The translations under genes were made by a program, and so were the position numbers. Positions 1 through 7,618 of a DNA stretch of 11,529 nucleotides are shown here, one piece after another. The notes beneath the pieces were generated by a model that had not been told where the DNA came from, ran no database searches, and worked only from the letters and a program-made list of their open reading frames with translations. Numbering within the stretch: position 1 is the first letter of the stretch; each line of letters begins with the position of its first letter. Source of the DNA: Bacteroidetes bacterium UBA5543. GTDB taxonomy: Bacteria > Bacteroidota > Bacteroidia > Chitinophagales > Chitinophagaceae. Location: NCBI GenBank assembly GCA_002423665.1, contig DINJ01000190.1, positions 7,921 to 19,449 of the forward strand. Reading direction: 5' to 3'.

Positions 1-1549
1 TGGCATTTGTATCATTATGACACTTAGGCGGTGTAAGCGCCAGGTTGATGCCCAAAATAGGTGGCGGCGCTATCACTAATGTTGTATCCTTAAAACATGT
101 GTCGGCATTAATTACCCTGATAGTATATGTACCCGGTGACAGGCTATCAGTTTGCACTGCTGTGACACCATTAAAATTGTGTACCTGTGTGCTACCCTGC
201 AACACCTGTAACCGCCATGGAGAGGGCGATACAGACGGAGTCATCGTAAATACAGCTTTTTTGACACAGGTAGCCAATGATGTAATAGCTATAGCTACAG
301 ATGGCTTGTGTTGTACATTGATAGTATAGGCAATAGTTTGCTTGGAGGCCAATGGACAACCCTGGTCAGTATATGTAATAAAGAAGTTGTAGGAGCCGGG
401 GGTGATACTGCTCACATTCCAGCTGAACGCACCTGTGGGCGCAATGGTGTTATTGTTGGTAATATTAAACGTAGCCCCTGTCGGCAGCCCAGACACTACC
501 ACGTTTATCACATCCGTATCCAGGTCGGTGGCATTAATATTGAATGTAACCAACCCGGCAGATTGGCATACATTAATCACCGTGCCGTTGGTATCAACCT
601 TGCCTGTATTGTTGTTGGTTATTTTACCACCTGGAGGATTGTTGCTACAGTTGTTAAGCACTACAAACGTCATCTCGCGCATGCTGGTGCCTACCAGTAC
701 GCCGTTCTTGTATTCATTCACCTGATTAACTACCAGCGACTGCTGTACCAGGTTAGGTGTAAAATTTAATTGCCCTGTTTGTGTATTGAAACTAAAACTA
801 CCTGTAGATACTGCAAGAGGTGCAGTAGCGGAATAACCTGTAAGGTAGGTAACAGTACCACTACCTGTAAGCCCCGGAACTAAACTATATGACAAACTAT
901 CATTATTACTATCTACTGTTCCGGGATTGTAGCTACCGGCTTTATTGATACAGAAAAACGGCGTTGGTATTGTTGTATATGTTGGTGATGAATTCGGGCC
1001 ATTAAGATTATTTAATGTGGCCTCAAGTTCCATTATTGTTCCGGAAGTACCTGACGATATGTTAGTGATATTTGTACTTCTGCCGGCAGAAGTAGTTGTC
1101 CCCATGTTTCCTGTAAACCTGAATCTCCAATCAGATGAAGAGGTGTTTAATGTAACATTTGCAGCATAAACAAATTTCTTAACTCCTGGCCATGGATTAG
1201 TAAGTGATGAACATTTGGTATTATTAATTTGTGATGGGCAAACAGGTGTAACTTCAACGCCATTGGTAGGGCTTTGGGCAACTAATGTAAGTGTCGTATA
1301 TAGAGACGTTCCATTAGAAACCCTGACCTGTGCTGTAGCACCTGGCAGGTTAGGGAAAGCCCCTCCGGCACAGTCGCCATATACATTCAGCGTAACCCGG
1401 TATGTATTTCCTGAAATATGTGTGTAAAATAAATCCGCACCATAGATATGGGTTGCATTACTCTTATTTGACAAGACTAGCAACAGCCCCGCAATTAAAA
1501 ACAGATGCCGTAGTATGGTTGATTTTCGATATCGTTGTTGTCTGTTCAT
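1..1549 (-). CDS. Large secreted Ig/cadherin-like surface protein, N-terminal part (runs off the left edge)
   Basis: An open frame on the minus strand starts at the ATG at 1549-1547 and stays open to base 1: 516 codons with no stop, so the gene continues outside the window. Residues 1-32 form a signal peptide: a basic start (MNRQQRYRKS), a hydrophobic core at about 16-27 and a probable cleavage after SNA32. The mature start, THIYGADLFYTHISGNTY followed by a GDC motif near residue 58, resembles the first domain of very large Bacteroidota surface proteins that often end in a gliding-motility-associated/type IX sorting domain; that end is not visible here. The rest is Thr/Asn/Ser-rich beta-sandwich-like sequence with sparse Cys. 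One segment with ATDLDTD and LPTGATFN looks cadherin/Ig-like. It probably acts outside the cell in adhesion or motility. It lies 246 bp downstream of the flippase gene on the same strand. Plus-strand frames across this stretch are shadows. Confidence 0.85.
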   Translation of the reverse strand, partial: MNRQQRYRKSTILRHLFLIAGLLLVLSNKSNATHIYGADLFYTHISGNTYRVTLNVYGDCAGGAFPNLPGATAQVRVSNGTSLYTTLTLVAQSPTNGVEVTPVCPSQINNTKCSSLTNPWPGVKKFVYAANVTLNTSSSDWRFRFTGNMGTTTSAGRSTNITNISSGTSGTIMELEATLNNLNGPNSSPTYTTIPTPFFCINKAGSYNPGTVDSNNDSLSYSLVPGLTGSGTVTYLTGYSATAPLAVSTGSFSFNTQTGQLNFTPNLVQQSLVVNQVNEYKNGVLVGTSMREMTFVVLNNCSNNPPGGKITNNNTGKVDTNGTVINVCQSAGLVTFNINATDLDTDVINVVVSGLPTGATFNITNNNTIAPTGAFSWNVSSITPGSYNFFITYTDQGCPLASKQTIAYTINVQHKPSVAIAITSLATCVKKAVFTMTPSVSPSPWRLQVLQGSTQVHNFNGVTAVQTDSLSPGTYTIRVINADTCFKDTTLVIAPPPILGINLALTPPKCHNDTNA

Positions 1550-1584
1550 TTGTCAACTCTTATGTCATACAGGCGGGCAGTATA

Positions 1585-1592
1585 TAAAGATA
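1585..1592 (-). promoter_or_regulatory. Candidate -7 box of the surface-protein gene
   Basis: On the minus strand the sequence reads TATCTTTA, one base off the Bacteroidota TAnnTTTG box, 35 bp before the ATG at 1549. It sits inside a short inverted repeat (CAGTAT at 1578-1583 and ATACTG at 1590-1595), which could be an operator or chance. No clear -33 TTG was identified. Confidence 0.35.
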
Positions 1593-1795
1593 CTGCTAAG
1601 TATGCTGTATGCTCGTTACCTCCACATTATTACATAATAAATTTCATTCTCATGACAATTATGCAACTATTGATTAATATCCATATCCTGCAAGGTTTTC
1701 AGGCCCTGGAAATGATAATACATGCAAATTATTGAAAATATACCTTGAGCCAAAAAATATGTGATGTACGGGCAAAATGAGCGTGTGAACCGGTA

Positions 1796-3283
1796 TTAAA
1801 ACAGCTTCTTGTCTTTTTTGACAGCAGCCAGGTAGTTATTAAGGTCTTCAGAGGGCTTGAGTAACAATAAAGCCACCACATATGTAATGAGTACAACCGA
1901 CGCTCTCACTGCTGCATCTATATAGGGGTTGATAAGGTAAGGCCAGAAATATCCGGCGCATAAGGCAACGGCCCCTGCAATAGGTATCAGCCATGTTTTT
2001 GAAGTAAATGGCTTTAATTTCATCTTATTATATAGAAACAACATTTTTACTATGTTGAATATAGTAAGCGTGCCTGTAGCTACCCAGGCAGCTCCGTATA
2101 TGCCGTATTTAGGAATAAAATATAGGTCAAGCCCTACAACAACAGCCAGCAACAATGCTGACACCCTGAAGTTGAACTTATAGTATCGCGATATGCTGAT
2201 AAGTTCATTGTTTAAGCCGGTTGCCATATCCGCCAGCTTGCCCAGCATCAGTATTAATACGATGTATTTTACAGGCTCGTAGCCGGCAGGTAGTATCGCT
2301 ACCAGATTATCAAGGTTCACTGCTATGATGACAAACATACATATGCCGGCTATGAAAATATTGACCCCGGCCCTTGCAAACAAATCGCGAACCTTAGACA
2401 TATCCTTATCAATATAAGCCTGGTTGAGTGTTGGCACCGACGCACTGGCCATAGCCCTATAGGGCATGAACATGAATGAAGTAATGACAACCGCAATAGC
2501 ATAAATGGCTGCCGCTCCCAGGCCATTGCTTTCCAGCGGAGCTATCATCAGTGTATCTATATATCCCAGCAGTGCAAGAGTTGAACCCATGAGCAGGTGG
2601 TACCACGAGAAGTGCAGCATGTCTTTATATTCCGCCCGGGTAAATATTTTCAGGTTGCCGGTAAGGCCAAAGCCCTTTACCCTCGAAGCAAAAATGACAA
2701 GCAACACCAGCGGAATAATATACATGAACACATTACCGACTATGTACTGGCTGAAACCTATGTATCCGGCGTAAATAAGGCCAAGTAGCGACAAATTGGC
2801 CAACCTAAGTATTATCTCCCTGGCAAAAGCAGACTGCGCCACTTTGAAATTGGCCGACATATAATGGTCTAATATGGTAGCAAAGGCCATAAACAGCACT
2901 ACGAAAGGGATATAGTGGTAGTACTCACTTATCAGCGCCTGGTCTGCCGTATTATACATGTTGACTATAGGTGTTTTCAGCAGCATGAACACGATACTGA
3001 ATAAAATACTGCTGACGACCGTTACCAATATGCTGAGCGTTAGCAATGCTTTGCGGAGCTCATCCTCATGACCATACCTTTGTGTATACACTGCAACCAG
3101 CAGGTGGGTCCCTACCATTACAAACAGCTGTATAGTTGCCGCCAGGTAGGTGATGTTGCTGATAAGCCCGTATTCCGTTTTCTCCATCAGCATGGGGCTG
3201 ACCAATACGATTAACGCCCCGAGGCCTGCACCTGTAAATGTGACAATAGATGTTTTTACTGACTGGCGGAATACGATGCCCAT
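1796..3283 (-). CDS. Wzx-type polysaccharide flippase (MATE/oligosaccharide flippase superfamily)
   Basis: This 495-aa integral membrane protein is hydrophobic almost throughout, with about 12-14 membrane segments. It begins MGIVFRQSVKTS and then a segment with a GxGLGALIVL pattern, typical of Bacteroidota polysaccharide-biosynthesis flippases (Polysacc_synt family). Such proteins flip lipid-linked glycan repeat units from the inner to the outer leaflet of the cytoplasmic membrane. Length and the lack of large soluble domains fit the family. I chose ATG 3283 over an in-frame TTG at 3292 because MGIVFRQ is the usual start of relatives and a -7 box ends just before it. The gene is divergent from the CpsB-like phosphatase gene across about 120 bp, which ties it to the glycan locus to the right. 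The C-terminus is Lys-rich (AAVKKDKKLF). The substrate cannot be read from the sequence. Confidence 0.88.
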   Translation of the reverse strand: MGIVFRQSVKTSIVTFTGAGLGALIVLVSPMLMEKTEYGLISNITYLAATIQLFVMVGTHLLVAVYTQRYGHEDELRKALLTLSILVTVVSSILFSIVFMLLKTPIVNMYNTADQALISEYYHYIPFVVLFMAFATILDHYMSANFKVAQSAFAREIILRLANLSLLGLIYAGYIGFSQYIVGNVFMYIIPLVLLVIFASRVKGFGLTGNLKIFTRAEYKDMLHFSWYHLLMGSTLALLGYIDTLMIAPLESNGLGAAAIYAIAVVITSFMFMPYRAMASASVPTLNQAYIDKDMSKVRDLFARAGVNIFIAGICMFVIIAVNLDNLVAILPAGYEPVKYIVLILMLGKLADMATGLNNELISISRYYKFNFRVSALLLAVVVGLDLYFIPKYGIYGAAWVATGTLTIFNIVKMLFLYNKMKLKPFTSKTWLIPIAGAVALCAGYFWPYLINPYIDAAVRASVVLITYVVALLLLKPSEDLNNYLAAVKKDKKLF

Positions 3284-3289
3284 AAAGTG

Positions 3290-3297
3290 CAAATGTA
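3290..3297 (-). promoter_or_regulatory. -7 promoter box of the flippase gene
   Basis: The minus strand reads TACATTTG, a full match to TAnnTTTG, followed by 6 nt and then the ATG at 3283. Transcription would start at or next to the start codon. No -33 TTG lies at the usual spacing. Confidence 0.5.
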
Positions 3298-3372
3298 ATA
3301 TATGGTAAGATACACAGTTGTGAACAATATGGTAATGTGGCCTGTTCCATCGATATTGTTATAACGATAATG

Positions 3373-3380
3373 TACTTTTA
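3373..3380 (+). promoter_or_regulatory. Candidate -7 box of the CpsB-like gene
   Basis: TACTTTTA matches TAnnTTT but lacks the final G. It overlaps an upstream ATG at 3380, which argues that the real start is the ATG at 3407, giving a leader of about 20 nt. A TTG at 3356-3358 is the nearest possible -33 element, somewhat too close. Confidence 0.35.
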
Positions 3381-3406
3381 TGTCTGCAAAACGTGTATCG
3401 CTAATT

Positions 3407-4183
3407 ATGTTCTCAAGATTGTTCGGCTCGAAGAAGAAAGAAAAAATTGAAGTGGCCTATAACGGACAGCCATTGGTGAATGACTTGTCATTCCTGGGCG
3501 CTGATATGCACTCTCATTTTTTGCCGGGTATAGACGATGGTGCGCAAACTATGGAGGATAGTATTGAACTCATCAGCCAGATGAAACAACTGGGGTACAA
3601 GCGCATTGTTACTACGCCGCACATCAAAGTTGATAATTACCCCAATACACCTAATATTATTTTAAGCCAACTGGCGGAAGTAAAAGCAGCACTGGCAGAA
3701 CGCGGTATAGACATTCCCGTGCATGCTGCCGCTGAGTATTATATTGACGATTACTTCCTGCAACTGCTGGATACTGAACCATTGCTGACCGTCTGGAAAA
3801 ATGAAGTGCTGGTGGAAATATCCTTTATGTTTGAACCCATACAGCTGGGCGAAATTATTTTCAGGCTTACATCTCGCGGCTACCAGCCTATAATGGCACA
3901 CCCGGAGCGGTATATGTATTACCACCACGATTTTGACAAATACGAAGAACTGAAAAACAGGGGCTGCTACCTGCAAATGAATATCAACTCGCTGATGGGC
4001 TATTACGGCAAACCTGTGAAGCAGGTAGCTGAAAAACTCTTTTCGATGGGGATGTATGATTATGTAGGTACTGATATGCACAACCTGAAGCATACTGAAG
4101 TAGTACAGCACATTTCAAGAAATGAAGACCTTATGGCGCTGCTGCAAAGCAAGCCCTTGCGCAATCCTTTAATCCAATTTTAA
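3407..4183 (+). CDS. CpsB/YwqE-type PHP-domain tyrosine-protein phosphatase
   Basis: A 258-aa cytoplasmic protein of the metal-dependent PHP phosphatase family that dephosphorylates bacterial tyrosine kinases controlling capsule or exopolysaccharide polymerisation. The motifs are in family order: ADMHSHFLPGIDDG at about 32-45 (metal-binding H35/H37 and D43/D44), TTPHI at 69-73 (H72), AAEYYID at 108-114 (E110), AHPERY at 164-169 (H165) and GTDMHN at 221-226 (D223, H225). All expected metal ligands are present. An in-frame ATG at 3380 would add nine residues, but it overlaps the candidate promoter, while MFSRLFGSKKKEK is a typical family start, so 3407 is preferred. No matching tyrosine kinase (Wzc/CpsD type) is in the window. 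The gene is divergent from the flippase and about 110 bp before the epimerase-like gene. Confidence 0.9.
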   Translation: MFSRLFGSKKKEKIEVAYNGQPLVNDLSFLGADMHSHFLPGIDDGAQTMEDSIELISQMKQLGYKRIVTTPHIKVDNYPNTPNIILSQLAEVKAALAERGIDIPVHAAAEYYIDDYFLQLLDTEPLLTVWKNEVLVEISFMFEPIQLGEIIFRLTSRGYQPIMAHPERYMYYHHDFDKYEELKNRGCYLQMNINSLMGYYGKPVKQVAEKLFSMGMYDYVGTDMHNLKHTEVVQHISRNEDLMALLQSKPLRNPLIQF

Positions 4184-4202
4184 TCTATCCGTTAAGCGGA
4201 AG

Positions 4203-4219
4203 TTATTGGTTATCAATAA
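4203..4219. repeat. Short inverted repeat after the CpsB-like gene
   Basis: TTATTG and CAATAA (6-bp stem, 5-nt loop) lie 20 bp after the stop at 4183. There is no T-run behind it, so it is not a convincing terminator. The following spacer holds a TAnnTTT-like box (TATATTTA at 4255-4262), a weak promoter candidate for the next gene. Confidence 0.3.
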
Positions 4220-4291
4220 GCCACTTATATAGCAATAGCCTAACCTTTATGATTTATATTTACGTGCTTATCAACGTGTGAATATATATTT

Positions 4292-5269
4292 ATGTCTGAA
4301 AAAGTTTTAGTTACAGGAGGAGCGGGTTATATAGGTTCTGTATTAACCCGTCAATTATTAGAGAAAGGATATCATGTAAGGGTATTGGATAGTTTGATGG
4401 ACGGCGGCGAGCCGATAATAGACATGTTCAACTATCCCAATTTTGAATTTGTAAAAGGAGATATACGCAACAGGGAAGATGTAGCAAAAGCAGTAGAGGG
4501 TATGGATTGCGTGGCGCATCTTGCCGCGATAGTAGGTGACCCCGCATGTGCGCAAGACCCTGAACTGTCAAGAAGTACCAACCTGGAGGGGAGCAAGTTG
4601 CTATACGATATCGCCAATGAAAAAGGCGTGAAAAAATTCGTCTTTGCATCTACCTGCAGCAACTACGGCAAGATGGACGACCCCGAAGCTTTTGTAACAG
4701 AAGATTCTAAACTGGCACCCGTGTCGCTGTATGCTGAAACGAAAGTAGCTACCGAGCAATATCTTTTGTCACAACCCCAAAGCAACCCCTGCAAGCCTAC
4801 CTGCCTGCGTTTTTCAACGGTATATGGTTTGTCGCTGCGCCCCCGGTTCGACCTGACTGTAAATGAATTTACCAAAGAGCTGGCGCTGGATAGGGAGCTG
4901 GTAGTCTTCGGCGAACAGTTCTGGAGGCCATATTGCCATGTGTACGACCTGGCACGCTCTGTAGTGAAAGTGATTGAATCGCCGGAAGAGAAAGTAGCCT
5001 TTGATGTATTCAATGTGGGTGATACAACGGAAAACTATCAGAAGCAGATGATAGTAGATGAAATAACGAAGCAAATACCGACAGCAAAGGTTAAATACGT
5101 ATCGAAGAACGAAGACCCCCGCGACTACAGGGTCGACTTCTCCAAGATTAAAAACAAGCTGGGCTTTGAGTTGATGTTTACAGTCCCTGATGGCATCAGG
5201 CAGATAAAAGAGGTAATAGATGCAGGCTTCATTCTGAACCCCGACGACAGCAAGTACAAAAATGTTTAA
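4292..5269 (+). CDS. NAD-dependent nucleotide-sugar epimerase/dehydratase (extended SDR family)
   Basis: A 325-aa cytoplasmic oxidoreductase of the extended short-chain dehydrogenase family acting on nucleotide-activated sugars. The Rossmann glycine motif GGAGYIG is at 9-15, the adenosine-binding acid D33 ends beta-2 (VRVLDSL), GDIR is at 56-59, HLAA at 76-79, STCSNYG at 120-126, and the catalytic YAETK gives Y147 and K151. The T-C-S-N pattern lacks the Asp-Glu pair of classical 4,6-dehydratases, so epimerase or reductase chemistry is more likely; the exact sugar cannot be decided. HLAAIVGDPACA recalls a subgroup common in bacterial glycan clusters. The gene overlaps the following aminotransferase by 8 bp, so the two are probably translated together and may act on the same sugar. 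An AT-rich stretch runs straight into the ATG with no Shine-Dalgarno sequence. Confidence 0.88.
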   Translation: MSEKVLVTGGAGYIGSVLTRQLLEKGYHVRVLDSLMDGGEPIIDMFNYPNFEFVKGDIRNREDVAKAVEGMDCVAHLAAIVGDPACAQDPELSRSTNLEGSKLLYDIANEKGVKKFVFASTCSNYGKMDDPEAFVTEDSKLAPVSLYAETKVATEQYLLSQPQSNPCKPTCLRFSTVYGLSLRPRFDLTVNEFTKELALDRELVVFGEQFWRPYCHVYDLARSVVKVIESPEEKVAFDVFNVGDTTENYQKQMIVDEITKQIPTAKVKYVSKNEDPRDYRVDFSKIKNKLGFELMFTVPDGIRQIKEVIDAGFILNPDDSKYKNV

Positions 5270-6404
5270 TAGCACAATACAGTATATAAGAGAGGTATTC
5301 AATGCCCCTGAAGGGTTCGTGCCGCTGCATGCGCCCTACTTTGGCGGTAACGAAAAAAAATACCTCGCAGATACTATTGATTCCACTTTCGTTTCTTCAG
5401 TTGGCGCTTATGTCAACCGGTTTGAAGAGATGATGGCGGAAATAACCGGCGCTAAATATGCTGTAGCCACTACCAACGGTACGGTAGCTTTACAACTATC
5501 ATTAGTGGTAGCGGGTGTCAAAGCAGGCGATGAAGTAATCACACAACCGCTCACATTCGTAGCAACAGCCAACGCCATTGTGCATAGCAACGCCATACCC
5601 GTATTTGTAGATGTGGACAGGGATACAATGGGTATGTCTCCCGATGTGCTGGAGCAATTCTTACAGGAAAACGCAACCATAAAAGACGGACAGGCATACA
5701 ATAAACATTCAGGCAGAAAGATAGCCGCATGTATACCCATGCATACATTCGGCTTTCCTGCACGTATAGATAAGTTGGTTGAAGTATGCGAGCGCTGGAA
5801 TATAACATTGATTGAAGATGCAGCCGAGTCGCTGGGCAGCTACTACAACGGGCTACACACAGGTACATTCGGCAAGTTGGGCACATTTAGTTTCAACGGC
5901 AACAAAACCGTTACCTGTGGTGGTGGTGGCGCAATCGTTACCAATGACGAAGCATTGGCGAAGCATGCCAAGCATATATCCACCACAGCTAAAGTGCCGC
6001 ATGCATGGGAGTTTGTACACGATGAAATCGGCTACAACTTCCGCATGCCCAACCTGAACGCCGCACTTGCCTGCGCGCAATTAGAGCAATTAGATACCAT
6101 ACTTGCCAACAAACGCAACCTGGCTGAATTGTACCACGAATATTTTTCAGGAACGGATATAGGCTTTGTGTACGAACAGCCGGGCAGCATTGCCAACTAC
6201 TGGCTGAACTGTATTGTACTCAACAACCTGGAAGAAAGAAACGCTTTCCTCGAAGCAACCAACAACAGCGGTGTAATGACCCGCCCCATCTGGCGGCTGA
6301 TGAATAAACTCCCCATGTTCAGCCACTGCCAGTGCGGCGACCTCACCAACTCCGAATGGCTGGAAGACAGGGTGGTGAATATACCCAGTAGTTATAGGCC
6401 GTAA
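5262..6404 (+). CDS. DegT/DnrJ/EryC1-type (LegC-like) PLP sugar aminotransferase
   Basis: A 380-aa PLP-dependent aminotransferase that transfers an amino group to a nucleotide-linked keto sugar. The N-terminus VPLHAPYFGGNEKKYL and the segment FVSSVGAYVNRFEE are typical of the LegC-like branch. TTNGTVALQL at about 70-79 binds the cofactor phosphate, IEDAAESLGS at 184-193 carries the pyridine-nitrogen Asp D186, and SFNGNKTVTCGGGG at 210-223 holds the PLP Schiff-base Lys K215. The end NIPSSYRP is also family-like and the length is complete. The start ATG lies inside the last codons of the SDR gene (8-bp overlap), showing an operon pair. Relatives often sit beside NeuB/NeuC-type nonulosonate genes; none follow here. 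Instead the operon stops at a repeat-rich gap, so the pathway may have been split by the insertion to the right or be completed elsewhere. Confidence 0.9.
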   Translation: MFNSTIQYIREVFNAPEGFVPLHAPYFGGNEKKYLADTIDSTFVSSVGAYVNRFEEMMAEITGAKYAVATTNGTVALQLSLVVAGVKAGDEVITQPLTFVATANAIVHSNAIPVFVDVDRDTMGMSPDVLEQFLQENATIKDGQAYNKHSGRKIAACIPMHTFGFPARIDKLVEVCERWNITLIEDAAESLGSYYNGLHTGTFGKLGTFSFNGNKTVTCGGGGAIVTNDEALAKHAKHISTTAKVPHAWEFVHDEIGYNFRMPNLNAALACAQLEQLDTILANKRNLAELYHEYFSGTDIGFVYEQPGSIANYWLNCIVLNNLEERNAFLEATNNSGVMTRPIWRLMNKLPMFSHCQCGDLTNSEWLEDRVVNIPSSYRP

Positions 6405-6430
6405 GTTACATTCCCTTTTCCTACTCACTG

Positions 6431-6504
6431 CCTGCCCCGTCCGTCAGGCGGGGTCATTGCGACGGAGTATTTACGAATGTAAATACGGCGGAAGTAATCT
6501 CGCC
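6431..6504. repeat. Compound palindromic intergenic repeat (GTCATTGCGA...GAAGTAATCTCGCC type)
   Basis: Just after the aminotransferase gene lie a GC-rich hairpin (CCCCG at 6435-6439, CGGGG at 6449-6453) and a second imperfect palindrome from GTCATTGCGA (6453-6462) to GAAGTAATCTCGCC (6491-6504). The latter resembles, from memory, a dispersed repeat common in many bacterial genomes (GTCATTGCGAG...GAAGCAATCTC). Its apex carries a perfect 8-bp inverted repeat, GTATTTAC (6467-6474) and GTAAATAC (6479-6486), with a GAAT loop. The transcript would fold into a long hairpin and might end the polysaccharide operon, but no T-run follows. Confidence 0.6.
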
Positions 6505-6550
6505 ACACGTGGGACACATTTTCTGCCCGGAAATGCTGATTATTTGCAAA

Positions 6551-6593
6551 GGTGTCAATCCGCACTTTAATATATATAGTGCTAATTGACACC
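6551..6593. repeat. Long inverted repeat (hairpin) upstream of the accessory cassette
   Basis: GGTGTCAAT (6551-6559) pairs perfectly with ATTGACACC (6585-6593). Inside it GCACT (6562-6566) pairs with AGTGC (6578-6582) after a 2x2 internal loop, around an 11-nt AT-rich loop. CCCGG and CCGGG further out (about 6525 and 6599) are also complementary but asymmetrically placed. It ends about 105 bp before the first cassette gene and could be an operator, a small mobile palindrome or a transcript-end structure. No coding sequence is supported in 6405-6697. Confidence 0.55.
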
Positions 6594-6697
6594 AGATAGC
6601 CGGGTAATCGAAGCTCACTGACGTAGACAAATAAAATGGGTGTTTTTCACATTGTATGTCTTGCAAAAAATGTTATAATTTCATATAAAATAATTAG

Positions 6698-7564
6698 ATG
6701 GATTTATCTAAGCTTTATACCAATAGTATCTTTACGCCAAATGGAGATACAATTGAGGTTTTTTACAATGATCCTGCCAAGAGAAACATAACAGGAATTA
6801 GAATAACTACACTAAACAACACATCTGCATTTGCCCAATTAGGAGCCTATCATGTAGAAAAGCTAATTTCTTTTCTTTCAGAACGAAAAGGTAGTCAGTT
6901 AAGGGACTCATTTAGCATATTAGAAGAATATCTTCAAAGTCTGGGTGTAAGCAACATAGCAGAAATAACTGAGGAAGGTGGAATAATTAGCGTAAAGTAC
7001 TCCGAAACAAGCGAGAAAGAAATTCAACCAGCTATAGTTTTCGTCAGCATACCTGCTGCTGTAATTGACATTTTTGATGTAGAGGAATTGGTGAATGCTT
7101 GTGGAGATTTTATGGAAGAGATTGGATTTGAAATGGAAACCAAAGACGAGCCTGTTTATGGGTCATTTTTCCAACATTTTTTATTTAAATCAAAAAAAAG
7201 GAAAACAAAGGAGGAAATTAAAGACCTATACAAAAAAGGTAAAGAGGCGTTAGAAAGTCAATTTATTAACCTTCCAGCAGCCGAAGTAACAGAAAAACTT
7301 GCCACAGCAGCCGGAGCTTTGATACAAGCTATCGACAAACAGGACGAGGCTGTACTTAGAATGGGTGCTATATTGATAGTCAAAGTTCAACAAAACAATA
7401 AAAGTGTTATCGTGGCAGAGACCGTTTCACCCGAAATAACAAGAGTATTGGACAATAACCCATCATTGTTAAAGCATCCGCAAGCTGTGTATGAGCTTAT
7501 AATTGGGATTAAAGGAGGACATGTAAAGAAGCAGGATTGGGATGACGAACAAGTTGTTGTATGA
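6698..7564 (+). CDS. Unrecognised 288-aa protein, first gene of the accessory cassette
   Basis: I do not recognise this family with confidence. The protein has no signal peptide. An N-terminal mixed alpha/beta part (about 1-105) is followed by a hydrophobic stretch, AIVFVSIPAAVIDIF at 112-126. Then come an acidic amphipathic segment (127-152), a VYGSFFQHF motif at 153-161, a very basic linker (KSKKRKTKEE) at 164-173, a helical region rich in Ala/Glu/Lys to about 210, and a C-terminal beta-like stretch (GAILIVKVQQNNKSVIV) with DNNPSLLKHP and an acidic tail. The basic linker after an aromatic motif suggests membrane or nucleic-acid contact between two domains. The gene is markedly AT-rich: 21 of 60 bases are G/C at 6721-6780, against 30 of 60 at 5521-5580 in the aminotransferase gene. 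It is 54 bp from the Abi-alpha gene on the same strand. The start is the ATG at 6698, preceded by an AT-rich leader without Shine-Dalgarno. A defence or immunity role is inferred from context only. Confidence 0.75.
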   Translation: MDLSKLYTNSIFTPNGDTIEVFYNDPAKRNITGIRITTLNNTSAFAQLGAYHVEKLISFLSERKGSQLRDSFSILEEYLQSLGVSNIAEITEEGGIISVKYSETSEKEIQPAIVFVSIPAAVIDIFDVEELVNACGDFMEEIGFEMETKDEPVYGSFFQHFLFKSKKRKTKEEIKDLYKKGKEALESQFINLPAAEVTEKLATAAGALIQAIDKQDEAVLRMGAILIVKVQQNNKSVIVAETVSPEITRVLDNNPSLLKHPQAVYELIIGIKGGHVKKQDWDDEQVVV

Positions 7565-7580
7565 TTTTGCAAAAATCATA
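7560..7580. repeat. Perfect hairpin overlapping the stop codon of the first cassette gene
   Basis: TATGATTTT (7560-7568) and AAAATCATA (7572-7580) form a 9-bp stem with a GCA loop, and the TGA stop at 7562-7564 lies in the stem. The apex TTTTGCAAAA matches that of the palindromes near the transposase at 9663-9759. No T-run follows, so it may be an mRNA-processing or attenuation structure, or an inserted REP-like palindrome. Confidence 0.6.
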
Positions 7581-7605
7581 AGGAACTTCAATACTTAGGA
7601 ATTTT

Positions 7606-7613
7606 TAGATTTG
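7606..7613 (+). promoter_or_regulatory. -7 promoter box directly before the Abi-alpha gene
   Basis: TAGATTTG is a full match to TAnnTTTG and lies 5 nt before the ATG at 7619. It could give the Abi-alpha gene its own, nearly leaderless transcript, besides any read-through from the gene before. I see no TTG at the proper -33 spacing. Confidence 0.45.
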
Positions 7614-7618
7614 ATTGC

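Noticed and set aside
45..1735. Several plus-strand open frames of 60-150 codons
   Set aside because: They are antisense to a continuous 516-codon minus-strand gene with signal peptide (or lie in the adjoining spacer) and have low-complexity, non-protein-like composition.
3284..3292. TTG start for the flippase adding three residues
   Set aside because: The TTG lies inside the -7 promoter box and relatives start at MGIVFRQ.
6454..6666. 70-codon minus-strand frame in the gap before the cassette
   Set aside because: It lies over two palindromes, and the C-terminal third is translated repeat sequence.
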